Positions 45,206 to 53,552 of a DNA stretch of 64,000 nucleotides are shown here, piece by piece; positions within the stretch are counted from its first letter, which is position 1; each line of letters opens with the position of its first letter. This stretch comes from Eutrophomonas brisbanensis. GTDB taxonomy: Bacteria; Pseudomonadota; Gammaproteobacteria; Burkholderiales; Eutrophovitaceae. The position numbers were made by a program, and so were the translations under genes. The DNA is taken from the NCBI GenBank assembly GCA_038141705.1, contig JAYQIQ010000004.1:1426001-1490000 (forward strand), given 5' to 3'. The notes under the pieces were generated by a model that ran no database searches, had not been told where the DNA came from, and saw nothing but the letters and a program-made list of their open reading frames with translations.

Positions 45206-46430
45206 ATGGCTCGTGTGTTTTCAAAAAAAGAGAATTATCTTTTGGGCATCGGTGGCGCTTTCTTTCGTTCTACTGCCGATGGTTTTCGACGGTGGTTTCT
45301 CTCTCTCGATGCTCTCCCAGATGGGGATCGCCATCATATTTGTACTTTCCTATAACATGCTGCTCGGCCAAACCGGCTTGCTATCTTTTGGGCACGCCGT
45401 GTATTTCGGACTTGGAGCGTTCGTCACAGCTCACATCGTAAATTTTATTGATCAGGGCTCCTTTTGGTTTCCGATTACATTTGTGCCGATTGTGGGAGGT
45501 ATCACGGGACTTCTTTTCGCTTTGGTTTTGGGATTTGTCACGACAAGGAGGGCGGGAACGCCATTCGCGATGATCTCGCTCGGGATCGCTGAAATGGTGG
45601 CAGCGAGCGCGCTAATGTTTACCACATTCTTTGGTGGGGAAGGCGGAATCGTAACGAACCGAACGGCCGGTGGTGTAGTAGCTGGGATTTCTTACGGCCC
45701 ACAGATCCAAGTTTTCTACCTGATTGCAGGGTGGTGTTTAATATCGATGATGGGTATGTATGCAATTACTCGAACTCCGCTTGGGAGGCTTGCGAATGCC
45801 GTTAGAGATAACCCAGAGCGGGTCAAGTTTATTGGCTATAACCCGGTGAGGGTACGTTGGTTGATGATGACGCTATCAGGATTTTTTGCTGGCGTTGCGG
45901 GGGCGCTTGCAACAATCAACTATGAGATCATAACCGCGGAGGCGCTTGGTTTGATGGCGTCGGGAAATGTAGTACTAATGGCATTCATTGGCGGGATTAA
46001 TCATTTTTGGGGGCCAATAATTGGGGCAGTGCTAGTCACGCTGCTTCAATCAGCGCTTTCGACTTACACCCAGGCGTGGTTGCTTTATTTTGGACTTTTC
46101 TTTTTGATAATTATTTTGTACTCCCCTGGTGGAATCGCGAATATCTTGGCGGTGCATGCGCCGGTCATTAAAGCTCGTTTATTCAAATCTTTGGCGTCGA
46201 GTTATTTAATTATTTTTCTCGCGTCTGCGCCTTTGATCGTCGGCACGATAGCGGTGATTGAAATTTTATATCGAGGCGGCGCGATACTGGGGATGAGTTC
46301 GTTGGTTTCGTGGTCCTCTTCGCTGGTATTAATTGTTGTCGGTCTTGTTGTCTTTAGATTCGCTCAAAGACGTGTGAAGAGTGTTTGGGCATCTCTCGAC
46401 CTTGAGCTCAGGAAGAGAGGTTTCGTGTGA
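45206..46430 (+). CDS. livM: Branched-chain amino acid ABC transporter permease LivM
   Basis: Typical LivM blocks are present: YNMLLGQTGLLSFGHAVYFGLGA, RRAGTPFAMISLGIAEM, RVKFIGYNPVRVRWLMM and GGINHFWGPIIGAVLVT. The C-terminus has extra hydrophobic segments after FLIIILYSPGGIANI, making it about 407 residues, longer than the common 300-350. GTG 45213 opens the main frame, but ATG 45206 has a well-placed GGGAG, and removing one A from the seven-A run at 45223-45229 would place it in frame (MARVFSKKRIIF). I give the ATG as start; the choice is unproven. Confidence 0.85.
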
Positions 46431-47188
46431 ACCAAAACGTTTCTTTGAGGCTTAGCGAGGTTCGTAAAAGCTTTGGTAGCACCTCCATAATTAATGGGGT
46501 CTCGCTCGATGTCTTCGAGGGTGAGAGGCACGCAATTATTGGGCCCAATGGCGCAGGAAAATCCACTCTTTTTAATTTGATAAGCGGTCGATATGGATTA
46601 TCAGCAGGCCGGATAGAGTTGAAAGGTCAGGATATTACTAATTTAGATCCGCAGAATATTAATAGATCTGGATTGTCGAGAAGTTTTCAGATCACCAATA
46701 TATTCCCCAAAATGAGTGTCTACGAGAACATTCGTTGTGCAACGCTTTGGTCTTTAGGTTATCGATATTCCTTGTTCAGGCGTATATCTACGATTCGAAG
46801 CGTACGCAACCGAGCGGATGAGATCATCGAACTGATTGGTTTGGGAGATCGAGACGAGAAGTTAGCAGGTGAATTGACTTATGCAGAGCAGCGCGCTCTA
46901 GAGATCGGAATCACGATAGCGTCAGGCTCAGACGTGATACTTCTTGATGAGCCAACGGCCGGGATGAGTCGCGCGGAAACAAACGCGGCGGTGGAGCTAA
47001 TATCCAAAGTTACCAGGCAAAAGACACTGCTTATGGTTGAGCACGATATGGGGGTTGTATTTGATTTGGCCGACCGGATATCGGTTTTAGTTTATGGGGA
47101 AATTATCGCGACTGGTAGCCCAAGTGAAATTAGGTCTAATCAATTAGTTAAGGATGCATACCTCGGTACGCAAGAAGGTGTGCATTAA
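46427..47188 (+). CDS. livG: Branched-chain amino acid ABC transporter ATP-binding protein LivG
   Basis: Walker A is GPNGAGKST, followed by SRSFQITNIFPKMSVYENI and AEQRALEIGITIASGSDVILLDEPTAGMS, where the signature differs slightly (LTYAEQRAL), as usual for LivG. H-loop VEHDMGVV is present. The start is GTG 46427 overlapping the livM stop. It pairs with LivF to drive the transporter. Confidence 0.93.
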   Translation: MNQNVSLRLSEVRKSFGSTSIINGVSLDVFEGERHAIIGPNGAGKSTLFNLISGRYGLSAGRIELKGQDITNLDPQNINRSGLSRSFQITNIFPKMSVYENIRCATLWSLGYRYSLFRRISTIRSVRNRADEIIELIGLGDRDEKLAGELTYAEQRALEIGITIASGSDVILLDEPTAGMSRAETNAAVELISKVTRQKTLLMVEHDMGVVFDLADRISVLVYGEIIATGSPSEIRSNQLVKDAYLGTQEGVH

Positions 47189-47896
47189 GTGACTGATTCA
47201 ATTTTAGTGGTTTCGGGACTACATGCGTATTACGAAAAGAGCCACATCTTGAATGGTGTGGATCTCAGTGTCGGTTCTGGAGAAATTGTTAGTCTACTTG
47301 GCAGGAATGGGGTTGGACGCTCCACAATGATCAAGGCAATTATGGGACAGGTTATCCGGACTGGATCGATTCAGTTTAAGGGTGAGGCAATTGAATCGCT
47401 ACCAACTTACCAAATATCTCGCAGGGGGCTGGGTTATGTTCCAGAGAATCGAGAAATCTTCCCTGATTTAACGGTTAGGCAAAATTTATTACTGGGTATC
47501 AAAAGTGGAAGAGCATCAAGCCGGTGGTCTGAGCGTGACATGTACAACTTATTCCCGAGGCTTGAGGAGCGTGTCAACGCGCCAGCCGGTGTACTGTCGG
47601 GTGGCGAACAACAAATGCTGACTCTCTGTCGTACTTTGATGGGGGATCCAGATTTGATCATGATCGATGAGCCAACCGAGGGGTTAGCGCCAAAAATTGT
47701 AGAGCAAATGGCTGGTCTTTTTGAAGAGATTTCGAGTCGTGGGATTTCTATATTGCTTGTCGAGCAAAAGTTGACGATCGCCTTAAAAATTTCCAATCGG
47801 GTCTATGTGATGGGCCACGGTAACATTGTTTTTCATGGCACTCCGGAGGAGCTCGATGCAAATGCTACGGTTCGCCAAGAGTGGCTTGAAGTTTAG
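47189..47896 (+). CDS. livF: Branched-chain amino acid ABC transporter ATP-binding protein LivF, variant Walker A
   Basis: The order of motifs is normal: SGEIVSLLGRNGVGRST, YQISRRGLGYVPENREIFPDL, LSGGEQQMLTLCRTL, LIMIDEPTEGLAPKIVE and the VEQKL switch region. The Walker A Lys is replaced by Arg (GRS in place of GKS/T). The codon is CGC, so one base error cannot explain it. Arg at this position occurs in some LivF proteins; ATP turnover may be altered or done mainly at the LivG site. The start is GTG immediately after the livG stop. It is followed 38 bp later by the fadJ-like gene. Confidence 0.9.
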   Translation: MTDSILVVSGLHAYYEKSHILNGVDLSVGSGEIVSLLGRNGVGRSTMIKAIMGQVIRTGSIQFKGEAIESLPTYQISRRGLGYVPENREIFPDLTVRQNLLLGIKSGRASSRWSERDMYNLFPRLEERVNAPAGVLSGGEQQMLTLCRTLMGDPDLIMIDEPTEGLAPKIVEQMAGLFEEISSRGISILLVEQKLTIALKISNRVYVMGHGNIVFHGTPEELDANATVRQEWLEV

Positions 47897-47934
47897 AGCC
47901 CCCTCAAAAAAATCGCAAATTAAGGAAACTAGAA

Positions 47935-50037
47935 ATGACTGAATTGATTCACTATGAGGTCAAGGGAAATATTGGAACGATAAAAATTGATAATCCACCG
48001 GTAAATGCGCTGTCTGTAAATAAGGGTGTGATTCAAGGGATTCTCGATTCTATTAAAGAGGGTGAGCACGACCCTTCAGTTAGCGGTTTTTTGATCCTCG
48101 GTGCTGGAAAGAATTTTTCTGGTGGCGCAGATATTTCTGAATTTGGTAAACCTAAAGATCCTGACTTAGCGACTCTGCGTGACTTGTTGGCGTATATGGA
48201 TACAGTCACAAAACCGATTATTGCAGCGATCTCGGGACCAACAATGGGCGGTGGGCTTGAGCTGGCGCTGACGTGTCATTACCGAATTGCGAGTGCTGAT
48301 GCGGTTCTCGCTCTTCCGGAGGTTAAGTTGGGAATTCTTCCTGGCGCAGGTGGCACCCAACGATTGCCGCGCATTATTGGGCCCCAGCGTGCGTTACCTC
48401 TAATGGTTAATGGCGATTTTATCGGGGCGAAAAATGCATTCGATTTGGGAATAGTAGAGCACCTTGTAGAGGGTGATTTATATGATGAGGCACTTAGGTG
48501 GTCGAGACGAATAATCAAAGAGGGAAAACCCATTAAACGCGCGAGCCAATTAGAAGTCTCGATGAGCGAAAGTGTTGACGAATTTATTGGGAAAGCAAGG
48601 GAAGATATTGCATCTCGGTGGCGCGGTTATCCAGCTCCAATAGCAATTGTCGAGTGCGTAAGGGCCGCGCTTACCCTTCCTTTTTCGGATGGTTTGAAAG
48701 TTGAGCGTGAAGAGTTTGAAAAATTAGTTATCTCTAATGAATCAAAATCGCTCCGTCATTTATTTTTTTCTGAGCGGCAGGCTAATAAAGTTTCTGGGGT
48801 TACAAAAGACGAGCCCCAGTTACCTGTGAATGCGGTTGCAGTTGTGGGTTCTGGAACGATGGGGACCGGCATCACTATGAGTTTCGCTAATGCCGGCATT
48901 CCCGTTGTCATCATTGATACTGATGACCACAATTTAACGCGTGGGCTTGAGACCATAAAAAGAAATTATGATGCGACAGTCTCTAAGGGAAAGCTTTCGA
49001 GCGAAATACGCGACAAGCGAATTGGTTTGATAAGAGGCTCAACGAAGTTGGAAGATGTGGCCGAAGCAGACCTCATTATCGAGGCTGTTTTTGAGGAAAT
49101 GGAAATAAAAAAATCTGTGTTTAGCTCTTTGGACTCGATAGCGAAGCGAGACGCCATTCTTGCGACTAACACTTCAACGCTCGACATTAATGAAATTGCA
49201 GCTGTGACCAGTCGTCCTGAAAGAGTCATTGGTTTGCATTTCTTTAGCCCCGCAAATGTTATGCGATTGCTAGAGGTAGTTCGCGGAGAGAAAACCGCAC
49301 CCAGTGTAATAGCTACCGCGATGGCCATCGGAAAGCGGATTAAGAAAGTACCTGTGTGTGTTGGTGTTTGTGATGGATTTGTTGGCAACCGAATGATTCA
49401 CCGATACATCCGAGAGGCGGAATATCTCATCGAAGAGGGGGCGCTTCCTCATGAGGTGGATAAAGCGATTGAGGCTTTTGGTTTTGCAATGGGGCCTTTT
49501 CGGATGGGTGATCTAGCGGGCTTGGATATCGGTTGGGCTATTAGAAAAAGAAAGTCAAAAACTAGACATCCTGATCAGCGTTACGTGAGCATTCCAGATG
49601 AAATATGCGAGAGAGGATGGTTTGGGCAAAAAGCAGGCCAGGGATATTACAAGTACGAGAACGGCAGCCGTACTCCGCTGGTGAATGAGGAAGTAAATGC
49701 AATTGTCATTGCTCAGTCAGCAAATAAAGGCATACAGAGAAGAGAGATTCAAAGTCAAGAAATTGTTGAGAGACTTATGTTTGCCCTGGTAAACGAAGGT
49801 GCAAATATTTTGAGTGAAGGTATTGCTCAAAGGGCATCGGACATCGATGTGATTTATGCGTTTGGCTATGGGTTTCCTCGATACAGGGGAGGCCCGATGT
49901 TTTATGCCAATACCATTGGTCTTGAAAAAGTCGCTGAGGGAATTCGAGGCTTCGCTGCAGGCTCCTTGGGTTCGCATTGGGCGGTGTCCCCGCACTTATT
50001 AAAGTTGATCGAAGATCAGAAGATCTTTGGCGACTAA
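47935..50037 (+). CDS. Multifunctional enoyl-CoA hydratase / 3-hydroxyacyl-CoA dehydrogenase (FadJ/FadB type)
   Basis: The first 180 residues form a crotonase domain with GAGKNFSGGADISEF, and GGGLELALTCHYRIAS, where the oxyanion-hole and catalytic Glu positions are present (LPEVKLGILPGAGGTQRL). From about residue 300 there is an NAD-binding dehydrogenase with VGSGTMGTGITMSFANAG, then ATNTSTLDINEIA and GLHFFSPANVM containing the active His, and a second C-terminal dehydrogenase-like domain with YGFPRYRGGPM. At 700 residues it is a complete fusion. It hydrates enoyl-CoA and oxidises the 3-hydroxyacyl-CoA. With livHMGF upstream and SDR/thioesterase downstream, it probably degrades an imported acid. 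Confidence 0.93.
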   Translation: MTELIHYEVKGNIGTIKIDNPPVNALSVNKGVIQGILDSIKEGEHDPSVSGFLILGAGKNFSGGADISEFGKPKDPDLATLRDLLAYMDTVTKPIIAAISGPTMGGGLELALTCHYRIASADAVLALPEVKLGILPGAGGTQRLPRIIGPQRALPLMVNGDFIGAKNAFDLGIVEHLVEGDLYDEALRWSRRIIKEGKPIKRASQLEVSMSESVDEFIGKAREDIASRWRGYPAPIAIVECVRAALTLPFSDGLKVEREEFEKLVISNESKSLRHLFFSERQANKVSGVTKDEPQLPVNAVAVVGSGTMGTGITMSFANAGIPVVIIDTDDHNLTRGLETIKRNYDATVSKGKLSSEIRDKRIGLIRGSTKLEDVAEADLIIEAVFEEMEIKKSVFSSLDSIAKRDAILATNTSTLDINEIAAVTSRPERVIGLHFFSPANVMRLLEVVRGEKTAPSVIATAMAIGKRIKKVPVCVGVCDGFVGNRMIHRYIREAEYLIEEGALPHEVDKAIEAFGFAMGPFRMGDLAGLDIGWAIRKRKSKTRHPDQRYVSIPDEICERGWFGQKAGQGYYKYENGSRTPLVNEEVNAIVIAQSANKGIQRREIQSQEIVERLMFALVNEGANILSEGIAQRASDIDVIYAFGYGFPRYRGGPMFYANTIGLEKVAEGIRGFAAGSLGSHWAVSPHLLKLIEDQKIFGD

Positions 50038-50136
50038 TCAGTTTTCCAACTTAGCCGAGTGCAATACGCATTAAAAATTCACTTGATAAAATTACGTATT
50101 GAGAATCAATAAATTTGGAGTTTGGAGAAAAGACGA

Positions 50137-50913
50137 ATGAGTTTAAAGAAGCTGTTTGACCTAGATGGTAGGGTAGCATTAATAACGGGAGGCTCTCGCG
50201 GTCTCGGATTGCAGATGGCAGAGGCTCTCGGTGAGTTAGGAGCTACGGTTGTTATAACGGCTAGAAAGTCAGATGAGTTGGATCAGGCTCGTGAACATCT
50301 CCGAGGTATGAACGTAAAGGCCGAGACGGTCGTAAACGATTTGCAGGATGCAGAAGGGACTGCTCCACTTGTGAGTGGGATTATCGATCGCCATAAAAAA
50401 ATCGATATCCTTATCAACAATGCGGGTGCTGCATGGGGTTCTCCAGCTGAGGATCACCCACTGGATGCCTGGCATAAGGTCGTGAATCTCAACCTTACTG
50501 CTCCTTTTTATCTAAGCCAGCAGGTTGGAAAATTATCGATGATTCCAAACAGATATGGAAAGATAATTAATATCGCATCGATTGCTGGTTTGGTTGGTAC
50601 AGAGCCAGGGTTTATGCCGACAATTGCTTACAATTCTAGTAAAGGTGGAGTTGTGAACTTCACGCGATCACTAGGCGCAGAATGGGCGCATTACAACATC
50701 ACGGTCAATGCAATCGCGCCGGGAGTGTTCCCTTCAAAGATGTCGGCAGGCATGATTGATCGGGCTGAGGAGCACATTATGAATTCAACTCCGATGAAGA
50801 AATTAGGAGGGGAAGAGGATCTCAAGGGGGTTACTGCGTTACTTGCTAGCGATGCCTCTGCGTTTATTACCGGGCAGATCATCGCAGTTGATGGAGGCTT
50901 TGTTTCGGTTTAA
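50137..50913 (+). CDS. SDR family oxidoreductase
   Basis: TGGSRGLG, NNAGAAWG, INIASIAG and the YNSSKGG active-site Tyr-x-x-x-Lys are all intact, and the C-terminus ends VDGGFVSV. At 258 residues it is a classical SDR, close to gluconate 5-dehydrogenase or 3-oxoacyl reductase types. The upstream TTG 50122 is in frame, but ATG 50137 has GGAGAAAAG just before it and is preferred. A weak inverted repeat CAATACG/CGTATTG (50062-50068 / 50095-50101) lies upstream and could hold a control site. Confidence 0.88.
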   Translation: MSLKKLFDLDGRVALITGGSRGLGLQMAEALGELGATVVITARKSDELDQAREHLRGMNVKAETVVNDLQDAEGTAPLVSGIIDRHKKIDILINNAGAAWGSPAEDHPLDAWHKVVNLNLTAPFYLSQQVGKLSMIPNRYGKIINIASIAGLVGTEPGFMPTIAYNSSKGGVVNFTRSLGAEWAHYNITVNAIAPGVFPSKMSAGMIDRAEEHIMNSTPMKKLGGEEDLKGVTALLASDASAFITGQIIAVDGGFVSV

Positions 50914-50936
50914 TTTCCTCGAAGTAAAAACTGTAG

Positions 50937-51347
50937 ATGAAGAAAATTACAACTGGTATTGATATTTATGTCCCATTCGCCGAACACTTAGGTGTCAGAA
51001 CTGAGGAGCAGGCAAACGGTCGAGCGACGATTACGTTAGAAATTCGTGAGGAGCATCTGAATTCGTGGAATAGTGCCCACGGTGGGATCGTGATGAGTTT
51101 GTTAGATATGGCGATGGGGATGAGTGCCAAGTCAGTCGACAAGGACGCAATTGGTGCTACGACCATTGAGTCGAAAACTAACTTTCTAAGACCTGCTGTC
51201 GGGCTTGTGAGATCAAGTGCTATGGCCCGAAAAATTGGACGGTCGCTTTTGTATGTAGAGGGGGAGTTGTCTGATGAGGCGGGTGTTACTCTGGCGAAAG
51301 CGACGGGAACATTTAAGTTGCGATTTCGCGATAATGAAAAGGTGTAA
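50937..51347 (+). CDS. PaaI family acyl-CoA thioesterase (hot-dog fold)
   Basis: HGGIVMSLLDMAMGMSAK is the family active-site helix, with a preceding EEHLNSWNSA segment (Asn for the usual catalytic pattern) and the strand ATTIESKTNFLRPA. It is 136 residues long. It would hydrolyse a phenylacetyl-like or short acyl-CoA, releasing CoA if intermediates accumulate. It is three bases from the next gene, so it is part of the same operon. Confidence 0.88.
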   Translation: MKKITTGIDIYVPFAEHLGVRTEEQANGRATITLEIREEHLNSWNSAHGGIVMSLLDMAMGMSAKSVDKDAIGATTIESKTNFLRPAVGLVRSSAMARKIGRSLLYVEGELSDEAGVTLAKATGTFKLRFRDNEKV

Positions 51348-51350
51348 TGT

Positions 51351-52286
51351 ATGGCGCTAGATCCTCAAGCTCGACAAGTGCTGGATATGGTTCAAAAATC
51401 TGGAGCTCCAGAGATGTGGCAGCTCACGCCTGATGAGGCGCGTGCCGAATACGTCAAAAGGACGCAGAAAGCCAAACCGGAGGTTGATATCTACCAGTCC
51501 AGAGATGAAAAAATTCCTGGCTCAGATGGTCCTATAAGCATAAGAATTTACACGCCGCGTCCAGCCAAAGAAAATGAGTTGTTTTCAGTTTTGGTCTGGT
51601 TTCACGGTGGGGGATTTGTGATCGGGGATCTGGATACGCACGATTCAGCGTGTCGTGCCCTTGCAAATGAGGCTGATATGGTCGTGGTGTCGGTCGATTA
51701 TCGTCTCGCGCCAGAGCACAAGTTTCCAGCTGCAGTTGAGGACTGTTGGACGGCTACCAAATGGGTTGCGAACAATGCAAATTCAATCGGGTGCGATGTG
51801 ACGAGGATTGCAGTTGGTGGTGATAGCGCTGGGGGTAATCTTGCGGCTGTTGTAGCGCTCTTGGCGAGAAACGAGGGATATCCAAAGCTGGGCTTCCAAT
51901 TGCTCGTCTATCCATGTGTGGCGCCCGAGCTAGAAACTCGATCCCATCACGAATTTTCTGAAGGGTATTTGCTCACACGACGAACGATTACGTGGTTTTT
52001 TAAGCAATATCTTCGGACTCAGAAAGATACGAAAGATATCCGTTACGCACCTCTTGTGGAGAGTGATCTTTCAAGCTTGCCTCCAGCCTTGGTAATTGTA
52101 GCGGGTTTTGATCCCCTTAGAGATGAGGGCGTTAGCTACGCGCAGGCTTTGATTGAGGGGGGTAATCGAGTCAAGCTTTCGAACTACGAGGGAATGATTC
52201 ATGGTTTCTATCTCATGGGAAAAGTTCTTGATGCTGCTAACGATGCGATCTCTGAGTCCGCGCGAGAAATGAAAAAATACCTCTAG
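51351..52286 (+). CDS. Alpha/beta hydrolase, hormone-sensitive lipase family (acetyl esterase-like)
   Basis: The oxyanion motif HGGGF lies at residues 85-89 and the nucleophile elbow GDSAGG at 157-162 (Ser159). DYRLAPEHKFPAAVED is typical of HSL-family esterases. The Asp in FDPLRDEG and His in MIHGFY complete the triad. It is 311 residues and has no signal peptide, so it is cytoplasmic. It may free an acid from an ester before it enters beta-oxidation; the substrate is unknown. Confidence 0.9.
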   Translation: MALDPQARQVLDMVQKSGAPEMWQLTPDEARAEYVKRTQKAKPEVDIYQSRDEKIPGSDGPISIRIYTPRPAKENELFSVLVWFHGGGFVIGDLDTHDSACRALANEADMVVVSVDYRLAPEHKFPAAVEDCWTATKWVANNANSIGCDVTRIAVGGDSAGGNLAAVVALLARNEGYPKLGFQLLVYPCVAPELETRSHHEFSEGYLLTRRTITWFFKQYLRTQKDTKDIRYAPLVESDLSSLPPALVIVAGFDPLRDEGVSYAQALIEGGNRVKLSNYEGMIHGFYLMGKVLDAANDAISESAREMKKYL

Positions 52287-52300
52287 ACAATATTTACAAC

Positions 52301-53056
52301 ATGAAAAAATTATCTGGAAAAATAGCGTGGGTCACGGGAGCTGGAACTGGAATAGGGATGGCTGCTGCGTTGTCGCTTAGCGAGTCCGGAGCGATGGTTG
52401 TTCTCTCTGGAAGAAGAACTGAAAAATTAGAAGAAGTAGCATCTGAGATACGCAATCGTGGGGGCAGTTCGAGTGTTATCCCGCTCGATGTCACAAACGT
52501 TGAAATGGTGGAATCGTGTAGTCGCAAGATCCTCGAGGGCTTTAAAACGATAGATATTTTGGTTAACAGCGCAGGCATGAATGTTCCAGAGCGTTATTGG
52601 ACTAATCAAAGTAAAGAGGGATGGCAAAAGGTTATCCGTGCAAATTTAGATGGTATTTTCAATACGGTGCACTCCGTCATGCCGACGATGAGAGCTCAAT
52701 CAGATGGTTTAATAATTAATGTTTCATCTTGGGCGGGGGTCTACCACACGAAGTTGACTGGAGCTGCTTATAACGCCAGCAAGAGCGGTGTTATAGCGCT
52801 TACCGAAACGATCAATATGGAAGAAGGTGTGAATGGAATTCGTGCCTGCGCAATTTGTCCTGGTGAGGTGGCGACTCCAATCCTTGATACGAGACCCATT
52901 CCCCCCAGTAAAGAAGAGCGAGCTAGGATGCTTCAACTGGATGATATGGAAAGCACGATTAAGTATGTAAGTGAGTTACCGAAAAATGCTTGTGTAAATC
53001 AGATCATCATCAGCCCGACGTGGAATCGAATGTACGTCGGAGGTTTTGAAAAATAA
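52301..53056 (+). CDS. SDR family oxidoreductase
   Basis: This 251-residue SDR has TGAGTGIGMA, VNSAGMN (Ser-Ala in place of Asn-Ala), INVSSWAG and the catalytic YNASKSG. The C-terminus, NACVNQIIISPTWNRMYVG, is like that of 3-ketoacyl and serine dehydrogenase-like SDRs. It ends the beta-oxidation cluster and converges with a membrane protein gene. Confidence 0.87.
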   Translation: MKKLSGKIAWVTGAGTGIGMAAALSLSESGAMVVLSGRRTEKLEEVASEIRNRGGSSSVIPLDVTNVEMVESCSRKILEGFKTIDILVNSAGMNVPERYWTNQSKEGWQKVIRANLDGIFNTVHSVMPTMRAQSDGLIINVSSWAGVYHTKLTGAAYNASKSGVIALTETINMEEGVNGIRACAICPGEVATPILDTRPIPPSKEERARMLQLDDMESTIKYVSELPKNACVNQIIISPTWNRMYVGGFEK

Positions 53057-53068
53057 TTAAGCGCTTAA

Positions 53069-53533
53069 CTATTCGAACGCTTCAATAATTAAATTCTGTA
53101 TTCTTTGTCGGAAGGGTTTTCCTCCGAGCCATGCAAAAATCGCCACCAAAATACAGAGCCCAGAAAATTGCAGTTCAAATAGTGCTCGCGGGCTAAGAAG
53201 AAGCTCAATTACGCTAGCATCACCGTTATTTTGCGCGAGTATGCTGAAGAGGTTAATCAAAGAAGAGCCGATAAAGCCGATTAGCAAACCAACCGCAATC
53301 ATATGAAATCGAAAATAGCCGCTTAAGAGTGTCGTCCCATCTTTAATTTTAAGGGTCCCAACAAATATCGGAAAGAATCCGCTCAGAATAGCTGGCCCCT
53401 GACGTCGACTGATTTTTAGATTGCTATCGTTAAAACTCACCCGAAGGTCGTTATATTTTTTGGTGCCTTCATCAAGTGAACCGATCACAGCTTCCAAAGC
53501 TTTGGTGTTTCGAATGGAGATGGACTTAAACAT
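53069..53533 (-). CDS. Hypothetical membrane protein
   Basis: I do not recognise this 154-residue protein. The first 60 residues are polar (a short beta-like region: NDLRVSFNDSNLKIS), followed by two strongly hydrophobic segments around residues 79-100 and 121-137, and a basic C-terminus (GGKPFRQRIQNLI). It lies 20 bp downstream of the BT1-like transporter gene on the same strand, so it may be an accessory subunit or simply co-transcribed. Confidence 0.6.
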   Translation of the reverse strand: MFKSISIRNTKALEAVIGSLDEGTKKYNDLRVSFNDSNLKISRRQGPAILSGFFPIFVGTLKIKDGTTLLSGYFRFHMIAVGLLIGFIGSSLINLFSILAQNNGDASVIELLLSPRALFELQFSGLCILVAIFAWLGGKPFRQRIQNLIIEAFE

Positions 53534-53552
53534 TTTTCATATCCTTTAAAGT

